A DNA stretch of 64,000 bases from Isoetes taiwanensis (GCA_021234155.1 JAJEKV010000002.1:33435123-33499122), one strand, 5' to 3'; numbered from the stretch's first letter, positions 31,001 to 40,981 are shown. The notes: a model not told the origin generated them from the sequence alone. Translations and numbers: made by a program.

Positions 31001-34000
31001 CAGGCCGGACCTCTTTATAACCATGACTGCCAATGCGAATTGGGAAGAGATTAGGAGGGAATTATTATATGGCCAATCGCCAAATGATCGACCAGAGTTA
31101 GTAGCCAGAGTATTCCATATGAAAGTAAAGGAGCTGGTAGATCTGATAACTAATCATGGTATATTCGGCCGCATAATTGCAAAAGTCTATGTTATTGAGT
31201 TCCAAAAGAGAGGCTTGCCACATGTACATTTGTTGACTATGTTGGATCAGGCCGACAAGCCCTTCACAGCCGAAGAGATTGATCAAATCATTTGTGCTGA
31301 AATACCAGATAAGGATGCATATCCCGAATTATATGAGGTTGTCACCCGTAATATGATGCATAGGCCATGTGGTACTGGATATCCAAATAGTCCGTGTATG
31401 CAGGATGGTAAATGTACAAAACGGTATCCACGTGCATTTTCAGATGAGACGACAGTTGTTGACGGATATCCATTGTACCGAAGAAGGGATGATGGTCGAA
31501 AGGTGAAAAAAGGGGATATACATTTAGACAACAGATGGGTCGTGCCATACAATCCGTGGCTGACATCCTACTTCAAATGCCATATCAATGTTGAGGTATG
31601 TGCTGCTGTAAAGGCCGTTAAATATCTATACAAGTATGTCTACAAAGGGCCGGATATGATCAATGTGAACTTAGAGGCAGCGAGTGATGGTGCAACTACT
31701 AGCAGGGCAACCACCATAAACCATGATGAGGTTGAGCAATACTTAAATGCACGCTATTTTTCAGCTTCTGAAGCATCGTGGAGAATCCTCTCATATGATA
31801 TACAGCAACAGTTTCCTCATGTCACTAGATTGGCTGTGCATCTCCCAATGCAACAAGATGTATACTATCGAGAAGGTATGAGCGTGGACACGATAAGAAG
31901 TAAGAATAACGGAACAACGTTGACAGCTTTCTTCGAGATGAATGCATCTGGAAAAAGAGAGGCTACTCAATTGCTCTACCACGATTTTCCCAAAAAGTTT
32001 ACCTATGATAAACCCAGTAGGACATGGATGGGTAGATCCAACGATCAGAAGTTTCCCACAATTGGACGCATGTACTTTGTTAATCCTTCAGAAGGAGAGC
32101 GATACTATCTACGTCTCCTATTGACACGTGTGACAGGTGCAGTTAGTTTTGAAGATCTGCGCTCCTTCGATGGGGAGTTATGTGCAACATATAAAGAAGC
32201 TTGCATTCGTCGTGGGTTGCTTCGAGACGACACAGAATGGCTCGAATCTCTTCAAGAAGCAGCAGCATGGGGTATGCCACCACAATTGCGACATATGTTC
32301 GCCATGATACTTTTAAATTGCGAACCATCGAATCCGCTGCAACTGTGGGAAGAAGTCAAGCTTTCTATGGTCGATGACTTCTTACATGAGGCACGAAGGG
32401 TTGCGGAGGATCAAAGTGTGCAGGTGTGTGATCAATTTTTTGATATGGCACTTCTAGACATTGAAGACCACATGAATTCTGCTGGACGATCTTTGAGAGA
32501 GTTTGAATTCATTCTTCCCGAGCGTGCAATAGATCCATATATGATATTTCGGGATGAGGTGTTTCAAGAAGACATGGCAGAGGTGCAAGGAGTTGTGGAC
32601 CGCCTATATGACGATCAACGTATTATCTTTGACCGTGTGATCCATGAGCACGTGATGTTGGAAAAAGGACGGGTCTTCTTTGTTCATGGTGCAGGTGGAT
32701 CGGGAAAGAGTTTTCTTTTCAACACCATGTTGTCTTATGTTCGTGCCAGAGGTATCATTGCACTTGCAGTTGCTTCCTCCGGAATTGCATCCACTTTATT
32801 GAAGGGCGGGCGCACTGCACATTCAAGGTTCAAGATACCGATAAATATAGATGAGACATCAACGTGCAATATTCCAAAGCAGTCCGAGTTGGCAAAATTG
32901 ATAAGAGCGACACGCATGATCATATGGGATGAGGCCCCAATGATGCATAAACATGTTTATGAAGCACTGGATAGAACGCTACGTGATGTGATGTCATGTG
33001 ACAAATTATTTGGAGGACTCATTGTTCTCTTAGGAGGAGATTTTCGCCAGGTTCCACCAGTGGTACCACGAGGAAATCGACCCCAAATTGTGCAAGCTTC
33101 CTTGAAGTACTCTTACATATGGGATCATGTCGAGGAACATAAGCTCAATATAAATATGCGGGTAATGAACAATGTGGGGAGTGATCTGGAAGAGCAAAGG
33201 GCATTTGCTGACTATCTTCTACGAGTTGGAGATGGGCTCGAAACCACATTTCCAAACATTGGGTCGGACGTAATATGTCTTCCGGAAGAGATTTGTGTCA
33301 AGTCACAGGACTTGAATGATTTGCTAGCCGTGGCATTTCCGGATGTTTCCACAAATTGTGAAAGTGTGTCCTATTGGGTGCAAAGGGCAATCCTTACGCC
33401 ACTAAATGAGGATGTAGATGAAGTAAACAAGAGGATGACAGAGTGGTTGCCTGCTACGCCTGTTGATTATTACAGTGCCGATCGAGCTGTGGATGAGAAT
33501 GATGCAGGGGTCTATCCTGTTGAATTTTTGAATGCGCAAACTCCGAGTGGGATGCCTCCACATCAATTGACATTGAAGGTTGGCATGATTGTCATGTTGT
33601 TGAGGTCAGTTTCTACCCGGAAAGGACTCTACAATGGAACTCGCCTCATCATACGTTCATTGGGAAGACGTGCTATAGATGCCGAGATTGTCACTGGAAA
33701 AAATATTGGGAGCAGAGTGTTCATATTTCGAATTCCTTTGGTGCCAAATAATGCAGAACTTCCATTTCAGTTTGAACGCATGCAATTTCCGCTACGCCCA
33801 GCTTTTGGCATGACAATCAACAAGTCCCAGGGCCAAACGATGAAAATGGTTGGTTTGTATTTGCCAAACCCAGTATTTAGTCACGGACAACTCTATGTGG
33901 CACTCTCGAGAGCTCAAGGAATCCAAGGCATAAAGGTACTCATTCTATCGAAGGATGGAGATGCTTCCGCAGACGTCGACCGATCAAGATATACAACAAA

Positions 34001-34025
34001 TATTGTATACAAAGAACTCCTCTAA
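28086..34025 (+). CDS. Autonomous Helitron Rep-helicase (RepHel), 1979 aa, intact
   Basis: One uninterrupted frame encodes the rolling-circle transposase. Residues 7 to about 460 hold three 151-aa repeats, each with a basic patch such as SRSGRKRRLARRRVAKARAL, and two degenerate units follow. A zinc ribbon lies at C606, C609, C624 and C627. The Rep part has LFITMTANANWEEI (near 980), the HUH pair at H1046/H1048 (LPHVHLLTML) and the two-tyrosine motif Y1180-x3-Y1184 (KYLYKYVYKG). The Pif1-like helicase has Walker A GAGGSGKS (1535-1542), Walker B IIWDEAPM (1612-1619), GGDFRQVPP, NKSQGQT (about 1910) and YVALSRAQG (about 1936). Rep nicks and joins DNA, and the helicase unwinds it. All key residues are present. 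The start codon is uncertain because upstream exons may exist. A Helitron 3' end follows 588 bases after the stop. Confidence 0.95.
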   Translation: MVIRLHIPGTHMGRSHQKTPPAVANNPSYMMPVNESRSGRKRRLARRRVAKARALRLEYDVNATEIVHVGQSSNAPAIGGTVTAEPMHCMSGQVDEPLTRCQRLNDMVFEGTVTHMGDSHLITSEVNDIMIPLFSTIQKQTCDHAMLLQARDIPHVHVAGTHTGRSYKTTPPHVANNPKYMTPINESRSGRKRRLARKRVAKAKALRLEYDVNATEIAHVGQSSNAPAIGGTVTAEPMHCLSGQVDEPLIRCQRLNDMVLEGTVTHTGDSHLITSEVNDIMIPLFSTIQKQTCDPAMSLQARDIPHVHVAGTHTGRSYKTTPPDVANNPKYMTPMNESRSGRKRRLARKHAAKAKALRLEYDLNATEIAHVGQSFNAPVVEETVTPEPMSYLSGQVDKLLTRCQHLNDVAVEGTAAPMGDSHLITSELNDCRVQLFPTIQEQTGDGAMCLETTDVNVGCFSTPCHTGFTGTSYRVTPPTITSNPSYKTPENKSNTHRRRRRHRIRMAKCRALRLQCNDHTRLENDVELLATIENNQSYMAPEVESNSQRRRRIDRRRKAKHTAVRLDYDTAIGPRERPAGKSGFNKIAWTWILPPPHDFGNMHYRCLYCGAMQWIEELSVKKKCRACANGKVQLPLIPEPPQALFDLYTRTDSVGDHFRTNIRKYNNIFSFASVGVKIDEAVANAIGGAYTFRVNGRMCHKMGTLLPPQGHQEHAKFAQIYIMDGDDMQVERRMSIFDGLKQEIVVQLQALMTEHNPFVSIFLSAAQIMRNHPTMDIRLRIPSCNVQNPVRRQYNAPTANEVAVLMPIDDKPEDGQRDIIIHSKDGGLKLIDAYHSAYDPLHFVLLLPYGTDGWHFKIPHGRSGAKEVTIMEYYRYHLFTRHGHASTLHMAGRLFQEYICDMFAKMEQERLQFIVLNQHTIRKDMLQGVMDFEGDDASAIGRKIVLPSSHVGGPRYMTQRYQDAMSIVREHGRPDLFITMTANANWEEIRRELLYGQSPNDRPELVARVFHMKVKELVDLITNHGIFGRIIAKVYVIEFQKRGLPHVHLLTMLDQADKPFTAEEIDQIICAEIPDKDAYPELYEVVTRNMMHRPCGTGYPNSPCMQDGKCTKRYPRAFSDETTVVDGYPLYRRRDDGRKVKKGDIHLDNRWVVPYNPWLTSYFKCHINVEVCAAVKAVKYLYKYVYKGPDMINVNLEAASDGATTSRATTINHDEVEQYLNARYFSASEASWRILSYDIQQQFPHVTRLAVHLPMQQDVYYREGMSVDTIRSKNNGTTLTAFFEMNASGKREATQLLYHDFPKKFTYDKPSRTWMGRSNDQKFPTIGRMYFVNPSEGERYYLRLLLTRVTGAVSFEDLRSFDGELCATYKEACIRRGLLRDDTEWLESLQEAAAWGMPPQLRHMFAMILLNCEPSNPLQLWEEVKLSMVDDFLHEARRVAEDQSVQVCDQFFDMALLDIEDHMNSAGRSLREFEFILPERAIDPYMIFRDEVFQEDMAEVQGVVDRLYDDQRIIFDRVIHEHVMLEKGRVFFVHGAGGSGKSFLFNTMLSYVRARGIIALAVASSGIASTLLKGGRTAHSRFKIPINIDETSTCNIPKQSELAKLIRATRMIIWDEAPMMHKHVYEALDRTLRDVMSCDKLFGGLIVLLGGDFRQVPPVVPRGNRPQIVQASLKYSYIWDHVEEHKLNINMRVMNNVGSDLEEQRAFADYLLRVGDGLETTFPNIGSDVICLPEEICVKSQDLNDLLAVAFPDVSTNCESVSYWVQRAILTPLNEDVDEVNKRMTEWLPATPVDYYSADRAVDENDAGVYPVEFLNAQTPSGMPPHQLTLKVGMIVMLLRSVSTRKGLYNGTRLIIRSLGRRAIDAEIVTGKNIGSRVFIFRIPLVPNNAELPFQFERMQFPLRPAFGMTINKSQGQTMKMVGLYLPNPVFSHGQLYVALSRAQGIQGIKVLILSKDGDASADVDRSRYTTNIVYKELL
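28107..29465 (+). repeat. 453-bp in-frame tandem repeat, three units
   Basis: AGATCT-anchored landmarks at 28125, 28578 and 29031 are exactly 453 bases (151 codons) apart. Units 1 and 2 are nearly identical; unit 3 diverges in its second half, and shorter, older basic-patch copies follow to about 29800. The high identity shows recent expansion inside the Rep-helicase N terminus. Confidence 0.9.
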
Positions 34026-34138
34026 TTGTGAGCCTAATACTTAAATGTCTCTACTTTCGATGGCTCTTTCTTTCATTGATTGCTTTTATTTTATTTCTTT
34101 TTTGTCTTACGTACTTACTTACTTCTTTATCCATGTAG

Positions 34139-34429
34139 ATGGTGCGTATTTTGGTCCCTTGGTATGTCTTTGGTCACCACGTCGCCAAATGCCTAAAAGG
34201 TGACAGGATTTATCACGTTACCAGTGTTATTTTTGTCGTACGTGCTCTTGGGTCATGGTATGATTGGGAACGAAAATACCACGCTCATATGCATGGGGTA
34301 GCAAGCGTGGAGATTGAGGAGCTTATTGGAAAGCTCAAGGATATATTTTGTTTTCCAAAGCTTTCCAAAATTTTGTTTTCAGAGGTAGATTTAACACATT
34401 TGTTACAAAGCATCGTTTTTTACTGTTGA
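34139..34429 (+). CDS. Small reading frame between RepHel stop and Helitron end
   Basis: A frame of 96 codons starts at an ATG right after an acceptor-like TTTATCCATGTAG. It reads MVRILVPWYVFGHHVAKCLK and later GSWYDWERKYHAHMHGVASV. It sits in the Helitron 3' region after an apparent pyrimidine-rich intron. It may be a 3' exon or chance. I do not recognise it. Confidence 0.25.
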   Translation: MVRILVPWYVFGHHVAKCLKGDRIYHVTSVIFVVRALGSWYDWERKYHAHMHGVASVEIEELIGKLKDIFCFPKLSKILFSEVDLTHLLQSIVFYC

Positions 34430-34613
34430 GATTGATAAACGCAAAGTTAATACATTGATGATACTGTCATTAGACAAATTTCAATAACAAAAAAATTACA
34501 AAAGCAAATATTGTCTGATCTTGCCTATATCAACGTGTGTATAGACGTTAAAGGCCGAGGAAAAACACATGCTCAGGACATTAGCCCGGCAACGCCGGGC
34601 ACACGTTTACTAG
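34430..34613 (+). mobile_element. Helitron 3' terminus of the Rep-helicase element
   Basis: The hairpin GCCCGGCAACGCCGGGC (34584-34600), ACACGTTTA and CTAG (34610-34613) precede a host T. It lies on the same strand as, and directly after, the Rep-helicase gene, so this is most likely that element's own end. The last 35 bases match the ends at 21.17 and 38.15 kb exactly. Confidence 0.9.
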
Positions 34614-35423
34614 TCTACTTACTTAAATTGTGTTTGGGGGGGTGTGTCCTCTTTTTTCCGGCAGATGTAACACTTTTCCCGGCGTTAGCAGCGTGAGTTT
34701 TGGAAGCCAAAAACGCATTTTCCGGCAAGAACAATTTCGTCCTCTTTCATTTCAATTTGAGTCCCCGAGCATTAGCCTCAGCTGCTCAGGCGTTTCAGAT
34801 GGTTAAACGGCTAATGATTCTCTGGCTAGCAGTTTCTTAGATGATTTAGGGTTTAGTTGCCGCCAGGCGCGAATTTATGGATAAACATTTTGCCACAAAG
34901 AAAGACCGTTCACTTGCTTCCGCTTGAGCAATCACCTTGCCGCCCTCCTCGAGCTTGGAATCGCCATAGCGGGTAGAACCCTAACTTCTCCTTCCTTCTC
35001 TTTCGATTTTTCAGAAGATTTCTCGCTTTTCTAGAAGGTTTCCAATCGGTTTTCCACTGGTTTAATCGCGGTAGCAAAACTTCTTTTGCTTCTTTGCCCG
35101 CACAAAAATTCGAGTAAGTATTGAACGAATAAGTCTTGAGATAGCTGGTGATGATGTTTTATGCCAATGCACCACTCTGATATATCTGATATATCTGCTG
35201 ATATTGAGCATTCTAAAGCTATTTCCCTATCTATGTTTTGTTTTTTCTGGGTTTTGTGTTTCTCCAGTTTGATCATCGATCTTGCCATGATTTCTTTATC
35301 GTTACTCTCTCTGCATGTTTGTGGATGCTTGCCGTGCTTGAAAGATGGAGTGCTCGAAACATATTATTTGCTTAACTCTTGCATTTTGCAGGTATCGGAT
35401 CATTCAAGAGGAGTCGCTGAAGC
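34614..35423 (+). repeat. Duplicated Helitron flank, copy F2
   Basis: This copy starts at the base after the Helitron CTAG and matches F1 (21173-21978) at about 97% by eye over 810 bases. Differences cluster near 34860-34960 (GCCGCCAGGCGCG versus GCCAGCAGAAGTGCG). Beyond 35423 it continues into plausible gene sequence, so F2 probably extends farther than F1 and is closer to the donor arrangement. Confidence 0.85.
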
Positions 35424-38100
35424 ATTTATCTGTACAAACCTTCGAACCCATGCACCCTAAATCCTCTGCATTTATCTGGTTTTACATAGTTGTGTTTTGC
35501 TCCTTATGTTGTGTAAGTATGTTCTGTTGTTGAAAGCCTTTTTTAAGCCAGTTTCTGCACATGCTAAATGTTTCTCTGTATCCAACCGTTTGGCAATATT
35601 TTAGCCTACATCATTCTGAGCCTATCCTTGAGCTGAGAGGATGCATCTACAGCTAAAATCGTTCTTCTCCTTATGAATAAGTATTATATGAGTCAGATTT
35701 TGTGTGCCTTACAAAGGGAGCTAAAGATGGCTTCATCTCCAGCTGCATTCCTGTCATTCAGTATTTCTCCGAAAATTTTAGTATTTCAGTATGAAGGGCG
35801 GCATTGTAATGCCTCACCATCTTAAGGGTCTGTACTCCACCATCTTAAGGAGCTGCATTCTTCATTTCACGTTTGCAGGTTGCAGGCTGAGCTATGGCAT
35901 AGGTGCCTTGCAACTTGGAGCCTCTTTGCGTCTAGGGTATTAACACAATAAATACAGCAATATAGAGTTCTTCTTTCTTATGGTAGTTTTATTTTAAAAG
36001 TTACAGGACAAAATTCTTGCTATTTTTTGCTTCAGTTTGTGATCATATTTAATTTCTACATTAGCAGAATGTTATTAGCATTTTGCTGCAAGTTGAAACC
36101 AATTGTTGATGGAGTGTTAGCTAAACTAACCTAGAATCTAGAAATCTTACGGCATGTTCTACTTCTCTTGATTATGCGAAGTCATTTGTTTCTATAAAAT
36201 CAACGCTAGAGGACATGAGAAAGACATGAAATTTCTAGATTCGTGTCCTTTGCTGCTGCAGGGCTTAGTTGTAAAAAGCGAAAAAGGAGATTCAAGTCAT
36301 AATCAGTACAGTGCAAGCAAATTTATTAATGTAGTGCAAATGATTAAAATAACAACTTCAACGTACTGCTGAATATGTGATGGTAACAATGGAATACTTC
36401 TTTAAGTGCAGATTAAATTCCCGTATCGTGGCTGATATTAATGCATTGTTTGGGTTTTGTACAGAATCTATTGAGAGCATGGTACAACTAGCTCTATTGC
36501 CAGATATTTGGTCATGTACATTATGAAAGTACATTATTGCAGATCTGGTGGTGCAAGAATGGCTAAATGAGGAGAGGCCTTGACCTAACTGCCTTCATGA
36601 GGTTGTGCAGATCATGGATACTTTGCAATCATGGATACCTTGCAAGACATGCATAATTGTTTGAAAGATGAAATTTAATTCCTTCTAAAAAGGTGAACAT
36701 AGAATTCTAACGGAAGATGGAAATGTTGAATGCTCCATAGTCATAAATGGGTGTACCTATATTGCCAATGTAGCAACATTGAATCCTGCCTGAGTTGGAA
36801 GGAGAATCTATTACAGTATTCTGATCAACATCACATGAATATATGTAGTTTGTTCAATGGCAGTGAATTTGTTTGGAGTCTATCCTCCTCTTTGCTTCTC
36901 TGTTTCATGCAGATATATGATGTTGAAGGCAAATTGTTGCATAGGAAGATGCTTTAGGCGTAGTACGCTGATTTGATAAGGTGCAAATATACAACTTTGC
37001 ATTTGCTGGAATTTTAGACCAGCAAGGTGGATTTCCTTAACTTGAAGCAAACAAATTGTGCTGCTTGATGCATTTATGTAATGTTCAGCTATGATATTTA
37101 AACTTTTGTCCTTCACAAGGCTTGGTCTTTATCTTCAACGATGTCTCTATTTTGCAGCATTTTTACACCAAATTGGAAAGGGCAATTTATTGAGAAGACA
37201 ATCAAAATCACTACAATAACCTTGCACCTTCCTATAGGCTCTACTCTCTTCATTTGTTAAAGTTTGTTGCATATTGTAGATTATTATAGCTAGAGAAGTT
37301 TTTGCTGCATTTTGATTTGGCACCTTTGTGAGGTTTATTTGTTGTCCTCACTTGGTGTCTCGCAAGCTTATTGTTTCTTTGTGTGTAACCTGTTAGTTAA
37401 AAATTTGTGGTATTTATCTCTGGTTTCTTGACAAAAAGATGCATCCACTTGAATTAGGATTTTCCAGCCTACATCTCTAAATAACAACATTTTAACATGA
37501 TAAAACATAGTGTTATAATGACCTCTCCCAACTTTTAATTTATTTTTTGTATGCTCACTAGAAAGAGGTGAGCATAACTTTTAACTTTTAATTCCATTGT
37601 ATTCTTTGCGGCATTTAATTTAATGTGGCTAATCTTTTGTCCAATATAGTCAACTGTCCAACTTAGCCATGTTGACGTAAATGTTATCAAAACGCCATAT
37701 TTGTGTCTCGAAATTGCTTAAACTTGGGTGGAGAGTGGTTGATTGGAAAAAATGGGAGGCATGGTTAATATTTGTTAGATAAATTCATAGGCCAATACTT
37801 TTGAAAATTATCTAGAATGTAGATGTATTGCTATCTATATTTGACATAATATGACCATTTTTGTAGTGCTTTGACGTGTAATTTTGTGATTTGACGTACC
37901 TTCAATTGTTTCTCTTTTATCAAATGACAAACGACATTATGCACTACAAATTGGTGGTTTAATAGCAAAAGAGCTCACACGTGTTAGACTATATAATGGA
38001 GCGCATTTTAAGGTCTATAAATCATTTCATGAATGTTCTATAAATCAAGTTCTTGAGCTTGGATCATGAAGATGTTTATAGTAATCATAGTAAGCTTGGA
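35424..38100. other. No gene recognised; intron-like AT-rich DNA
   Basis: Two short exon-like stretches occur: ECSIVINGCTYIANVATLNP near 36728-36790 and IYDVEGKLLHRKML near 36912-36955, the second after an acceptor-like TTTCATGCAG. Neither is recognised. A Helitron end closes the region at 38.15 kb. Confidence 0.35.
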
Positions 38101-38149
38101 TCTACATATTAGGACATTAGCCCGGCAACGCCGGGCACACGTTTACTAG
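38101..38149 (+). mobile_element. Helitron 3' terminus
   Basis: AGGACATTA, the hairpin GCCCGGCAACGCCGGGC (38120-38136), ACACGTTTA and CTAG (38146-38149) precede a host T. It is identical over about 40 bases to the termini at 21.17 and 34.61 kb, but its flank is different. Confidence 0.9.
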
Positions 38150-38195
38150 TCTTATATTATAATGTTTTGCTGTCTTATATTATAATGTTTTGCTG
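38150..38195. repeat. 23-bp tandem duplication flush with the Helitron end
   Basis: TCTTATATTATAATGTTTTG plus CTG occurs twice, 38150-38172 and 38173-38195. The first copy begins at the host T right after the element's CTAG. Confidence 0.85.
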
Positions 38196-39458
38196 TAATT
38201 CTTGGATCCAGCCCTAATCTGGACGGTGGAGATTTGATCTGGCTATTGGGCGGTCAGATATTGTAGTTGCGTTGAAGCCCTATTATGCACTTCACGGCTT
38301 CGGCGATGGCTTCCGCTGGCTCTACGTTTTTGGCTATGGCAGCATGGTGTTTGGAGATGGAGATCCTTGAGAGGCAACCAATCTCATCGATTGTAAACTG
38401 CATATTATGTAGCTGAGGATGCGGCCATGCGGTGGTTCCTCTGTATATCATGTAAGAACACAGGAGTTTTTGCAAGGATCGGCCCCCTAGAGTAATCTAG
38501 GATGGATTTGAAGGCTATGGCGAGCAGAGTTGGAGCAACGATGCTGTGGAATCCCTCCTATCATATTCTTCATCTTAGAATTTGATGTAGGTGTATTGTG
38601 TATTGTGTACTGTTGTTGCTGGAATTTAGATTGAAGTGTTCGATTCTGTATTTTATCACAGGGATTAAATAGTATTGGGAGACAGCTGGTGCTTCGTGTG
38701 AATAGGCTAGGGGTATAAGATTGCTGGAGTTTATGTTACAATAATGATAACTGAAGATCCTTGAAGGCCATTTCGATGGATTCTCTGACCTTTGTTAAAG
38801 GTGCCAAACAAGCACATTTACAAATTTTTTCTAAGGGAGCAGCTGCAACAGTCGCTGCTCATGAGACGATGTATTACAGCAGTGGAGTAAAGACAACAGA
38901 ATGATAACAGGAGCGATCTATACCAGGTATTCTGCTTTAAGTTTTCCTTATGAATGAAAAGCTAAACCGGAGGCCTATCTGAGGGCCAATGTATGAATTT
39001 ATTTGTAAGGCATCGTAACAGTTTGTGAAAACATGGGGTTGGCAAGCATCAGACACATGGTTATTAACATCAACCTTGATATAAGGCCCGTGATTCCACC
39101 GGGCTGAAATTTATTCAAGTACTTGATTCCATTAGATAGTCACTAACTGGTACTGCGACTCCTGTCAAGCCGCACATTGCATGTTGTAAAAGGCTGATTT
39201 GAATTTGAAGAACTACCGGCTTTTAGCGAGAATCGGCCCAAAATATTCCATATCACATGGTGGCGTGGTTAAGATTGGGATTGCAGCAGTAATTGCCAAT
39301 CATAGACATCCTTCTGCTAGCTACAGTCCACTTTCTACAATTTGCTTGCAGCTATACTTAGTACCTGACATTAGTAGAGTGTTTTTGACATAACAATACA
39401 CCTTATTCGGTTTTATTTGCTACTCTCTGATTGATATATTTCTGGTTAAATATGTTAG
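38196..39458. other. No gene recognised
   Basis: A minus-strand stretch near 38254-38420 (FTIDEIGCLSRISISKHHAA and EPAEAIAEAVKCIIG) is coding-like but unassigned. Confidence 0.35.
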
Positions 39459-39755
39459 TAGTGGAAGGGATTTAAGTGGGAATAAGCGAACAGCCAAGGA
39501 TCAGACATTTGACCAAACATTTGACAAGTATAATGAGGCTTTAGGAATGAGCTGCAAGAAGGGATATCCAGTTCATGTTGTCAGGTTTTGCTTCCTCCAA
39601 ATGACAGATGTTTGTTTTCTTTTGATACAATAAGATTGTCATGTTGTAGACCACAAACATCTTGCAGGTCCCACAAAGAAAAGTGTTCCTCCTATGCCCC
39701 AGAGAAAAGTATTAGATATGATGGCATATATAGAATTGAAAAGTGTTGGAAAAGA
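39459..39755 (+). pseudogene. SRA (SET and RING-associated) domain fragment of VIM/ORTHRUS type
   Basis: Exon 39459-39584 reads SGRDLSGNKRTAKDQTFDQT, then FDKYNEALGMSCKKGYPVHV and VR. After a canonical intron, the exon from 39668 continues in phase with SHKEKCSSYAPEKSIRYDGI and YRIEKCWK, after which similarity fades near 39755. GRDLSGNKRT and SYAPE-x-x-x-RYDG-x-YRIEKCW are hallmarks of the SRA domain of plant VIM/ORTHRUS E3 ligases, which bind methylated CpG and sustain DNA methylation. PHD and RING parts are absent. It lies between Helitron ends at 38.15 and 40.36/40.98 kb on the same strand, so it is probably captured. SUVH proteins also carry SRA domains, but the YRIEKCW wording fits VIM better. 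Confidence 0.8.
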
Positions 39756-39759
39756 CTGG

Positions 39760-40208
39760 AATTCAGATACTTCTATGTGGAGAAATTGGGGCCAATTATG
39801 CTATATTGTGCATAAAAGAACGGTAATTAAGGTCATATATGATATGTTGTTTATAACAAGACCCTTATGCGGGAGATGAATGCATAGAAAGATTTTTGCA
39901 AATTCAAAGCTCATTATTAGTTTCTTCTAGAGTTTAGTTACAAATATTGTAAATAAGAAACACTCAAGAGGTAAAAAGGATAAACAAAGGGTGCAAATAA
40001 GAAACACTCAATAGGTAAAAAGGATAAAAAAAGGATAGGAACGATCGGGCCAATATGAGTCAAAAGGATAGGAACGATCGGGCCAATATGAGTCGTATAA
40101 GACAAAAGCTCAAATGAAACACTAAAGCAAAACATATAAAGCCGATAGGGCTTTGCAAAGTAAACACGTTTAATGAAGATTCTTCAAGCTCTATCTACAT
40201 ACATTTTG
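39760..40208. other. No gene; short direct repeats
   Basis: AAGGATAGGAACGATCGGGC plus CAATATGAGTC is duplicated near 40031-40095. Confidence 0.5.
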
Positions 40209-40363
40209 CAACGATTAAAAATGTGATATGTCAAAGCACAATACGCAATGTGATAATACTTTAAGCATGCTGCCCAGAAAACGATTAAAAATGTGATATG
40301 TCAAAGCACAATACGCAATGTGATAATACTTTAAGCATGCTGCCCAGAAACGCTGGGCAATTT
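40209..40363 (+). mobile_element. Degenerate Helitron 3' end, GCCCAGC-stem family, with 70-bp tandem duplication
   Basis: A 70-base unit (starting ACGATTAAAAATGTGATATG) occurs at 40211-40280 and 40281-40350. The first copy breaks off inside the hairpin (TGCCCAGAAA). Only the second is completed to GCCCAGAAACGCTGGGC (40342-40358), followed by AATTTT and CTAT rather than CTAG. The last base is off consensus, so this end may be inactive. Confidence 0.7.
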
Positions 40364-40469
40364 TCTATGGCATATAGATTGCAACCTTATGCACAAAATT
40401 TGCTTAGCAATGTATGACAATTTGTTTGTGTAATATTGCTTAAATTGTTGAATATAGGCCCACCTACCC

Positions 40470-40655
40470 CAAGCAACTTAACCCCAACTTGGGCCGCAAC
40501 TTGCCCAGATGGTCTATCTTAACATGGGGGCCATCAACTTAGCCAAAACTTAGTCCCAACTTGGCCAGATAATCTCATGTTAACATATGGGCCAGCAACT
40601 TAGCCAAAACTTTGCCCCAACTTAGCCAGATTGTCTCATGTTAACAGGGGGTCTG
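40470..40655. repeat. About 61-bp tandem repeat, three units
   Basis: Units share AACTTAGCCAAAACTT, CCCAACTT, GCCAGAT and TCTCATGTTAACA, with the first copy most diverged. Confidence 0.7.
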
Positions 40656-40953
40656 CAATATTGTTATTTATATAAGGCAGGTCTCTTATATACATTAGCA
40701 TCACATATTTCTCCAAAACAGCTGGGAGAGGCATATGTCTTGGTGAATATGGAAGCTACCTGATTGTATTCTTTTTACCGAATGCTTAGAAAGATTATGA
40801 AATTTTTAATTCTAAGGAAGGCATGACTAACATATTCCCATATTTATGCCATACGTTAAGGAACACATTGCATTGATGTCAGTTGTAGTATGATTAAAGG
40901 CGCAGATCATATTGGACGCTCTCTATGGCCCGAATTAATATGGCCCCAACTCT

Positions 40954-40981
40954 GCCCAAGCAATGCTGGGCACTTTTCTAG
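40954..40981 (+). mobile_element. Helitron 3' terminus, GCCCAGC-stem family
   Basis: The hairpin GCCCAAGCAATGCTGGGC (40954-40971) is followed by ACTTTT and CTAG (40978-40981), then a host T. The spacer ACTTTT matches the minus-strand ends at 41.2 and 51.1 kb, defining a second family distinct from the ACACGTTTA group. Confidence 0.8.

Noticed and set aside
34611-34696. Peptide frames shared by both F copies (ISPATPGTRLLVYLL)
   Set aside because: They are translations of the Helitron hairpin and adjacent flank, not a conserved protein.
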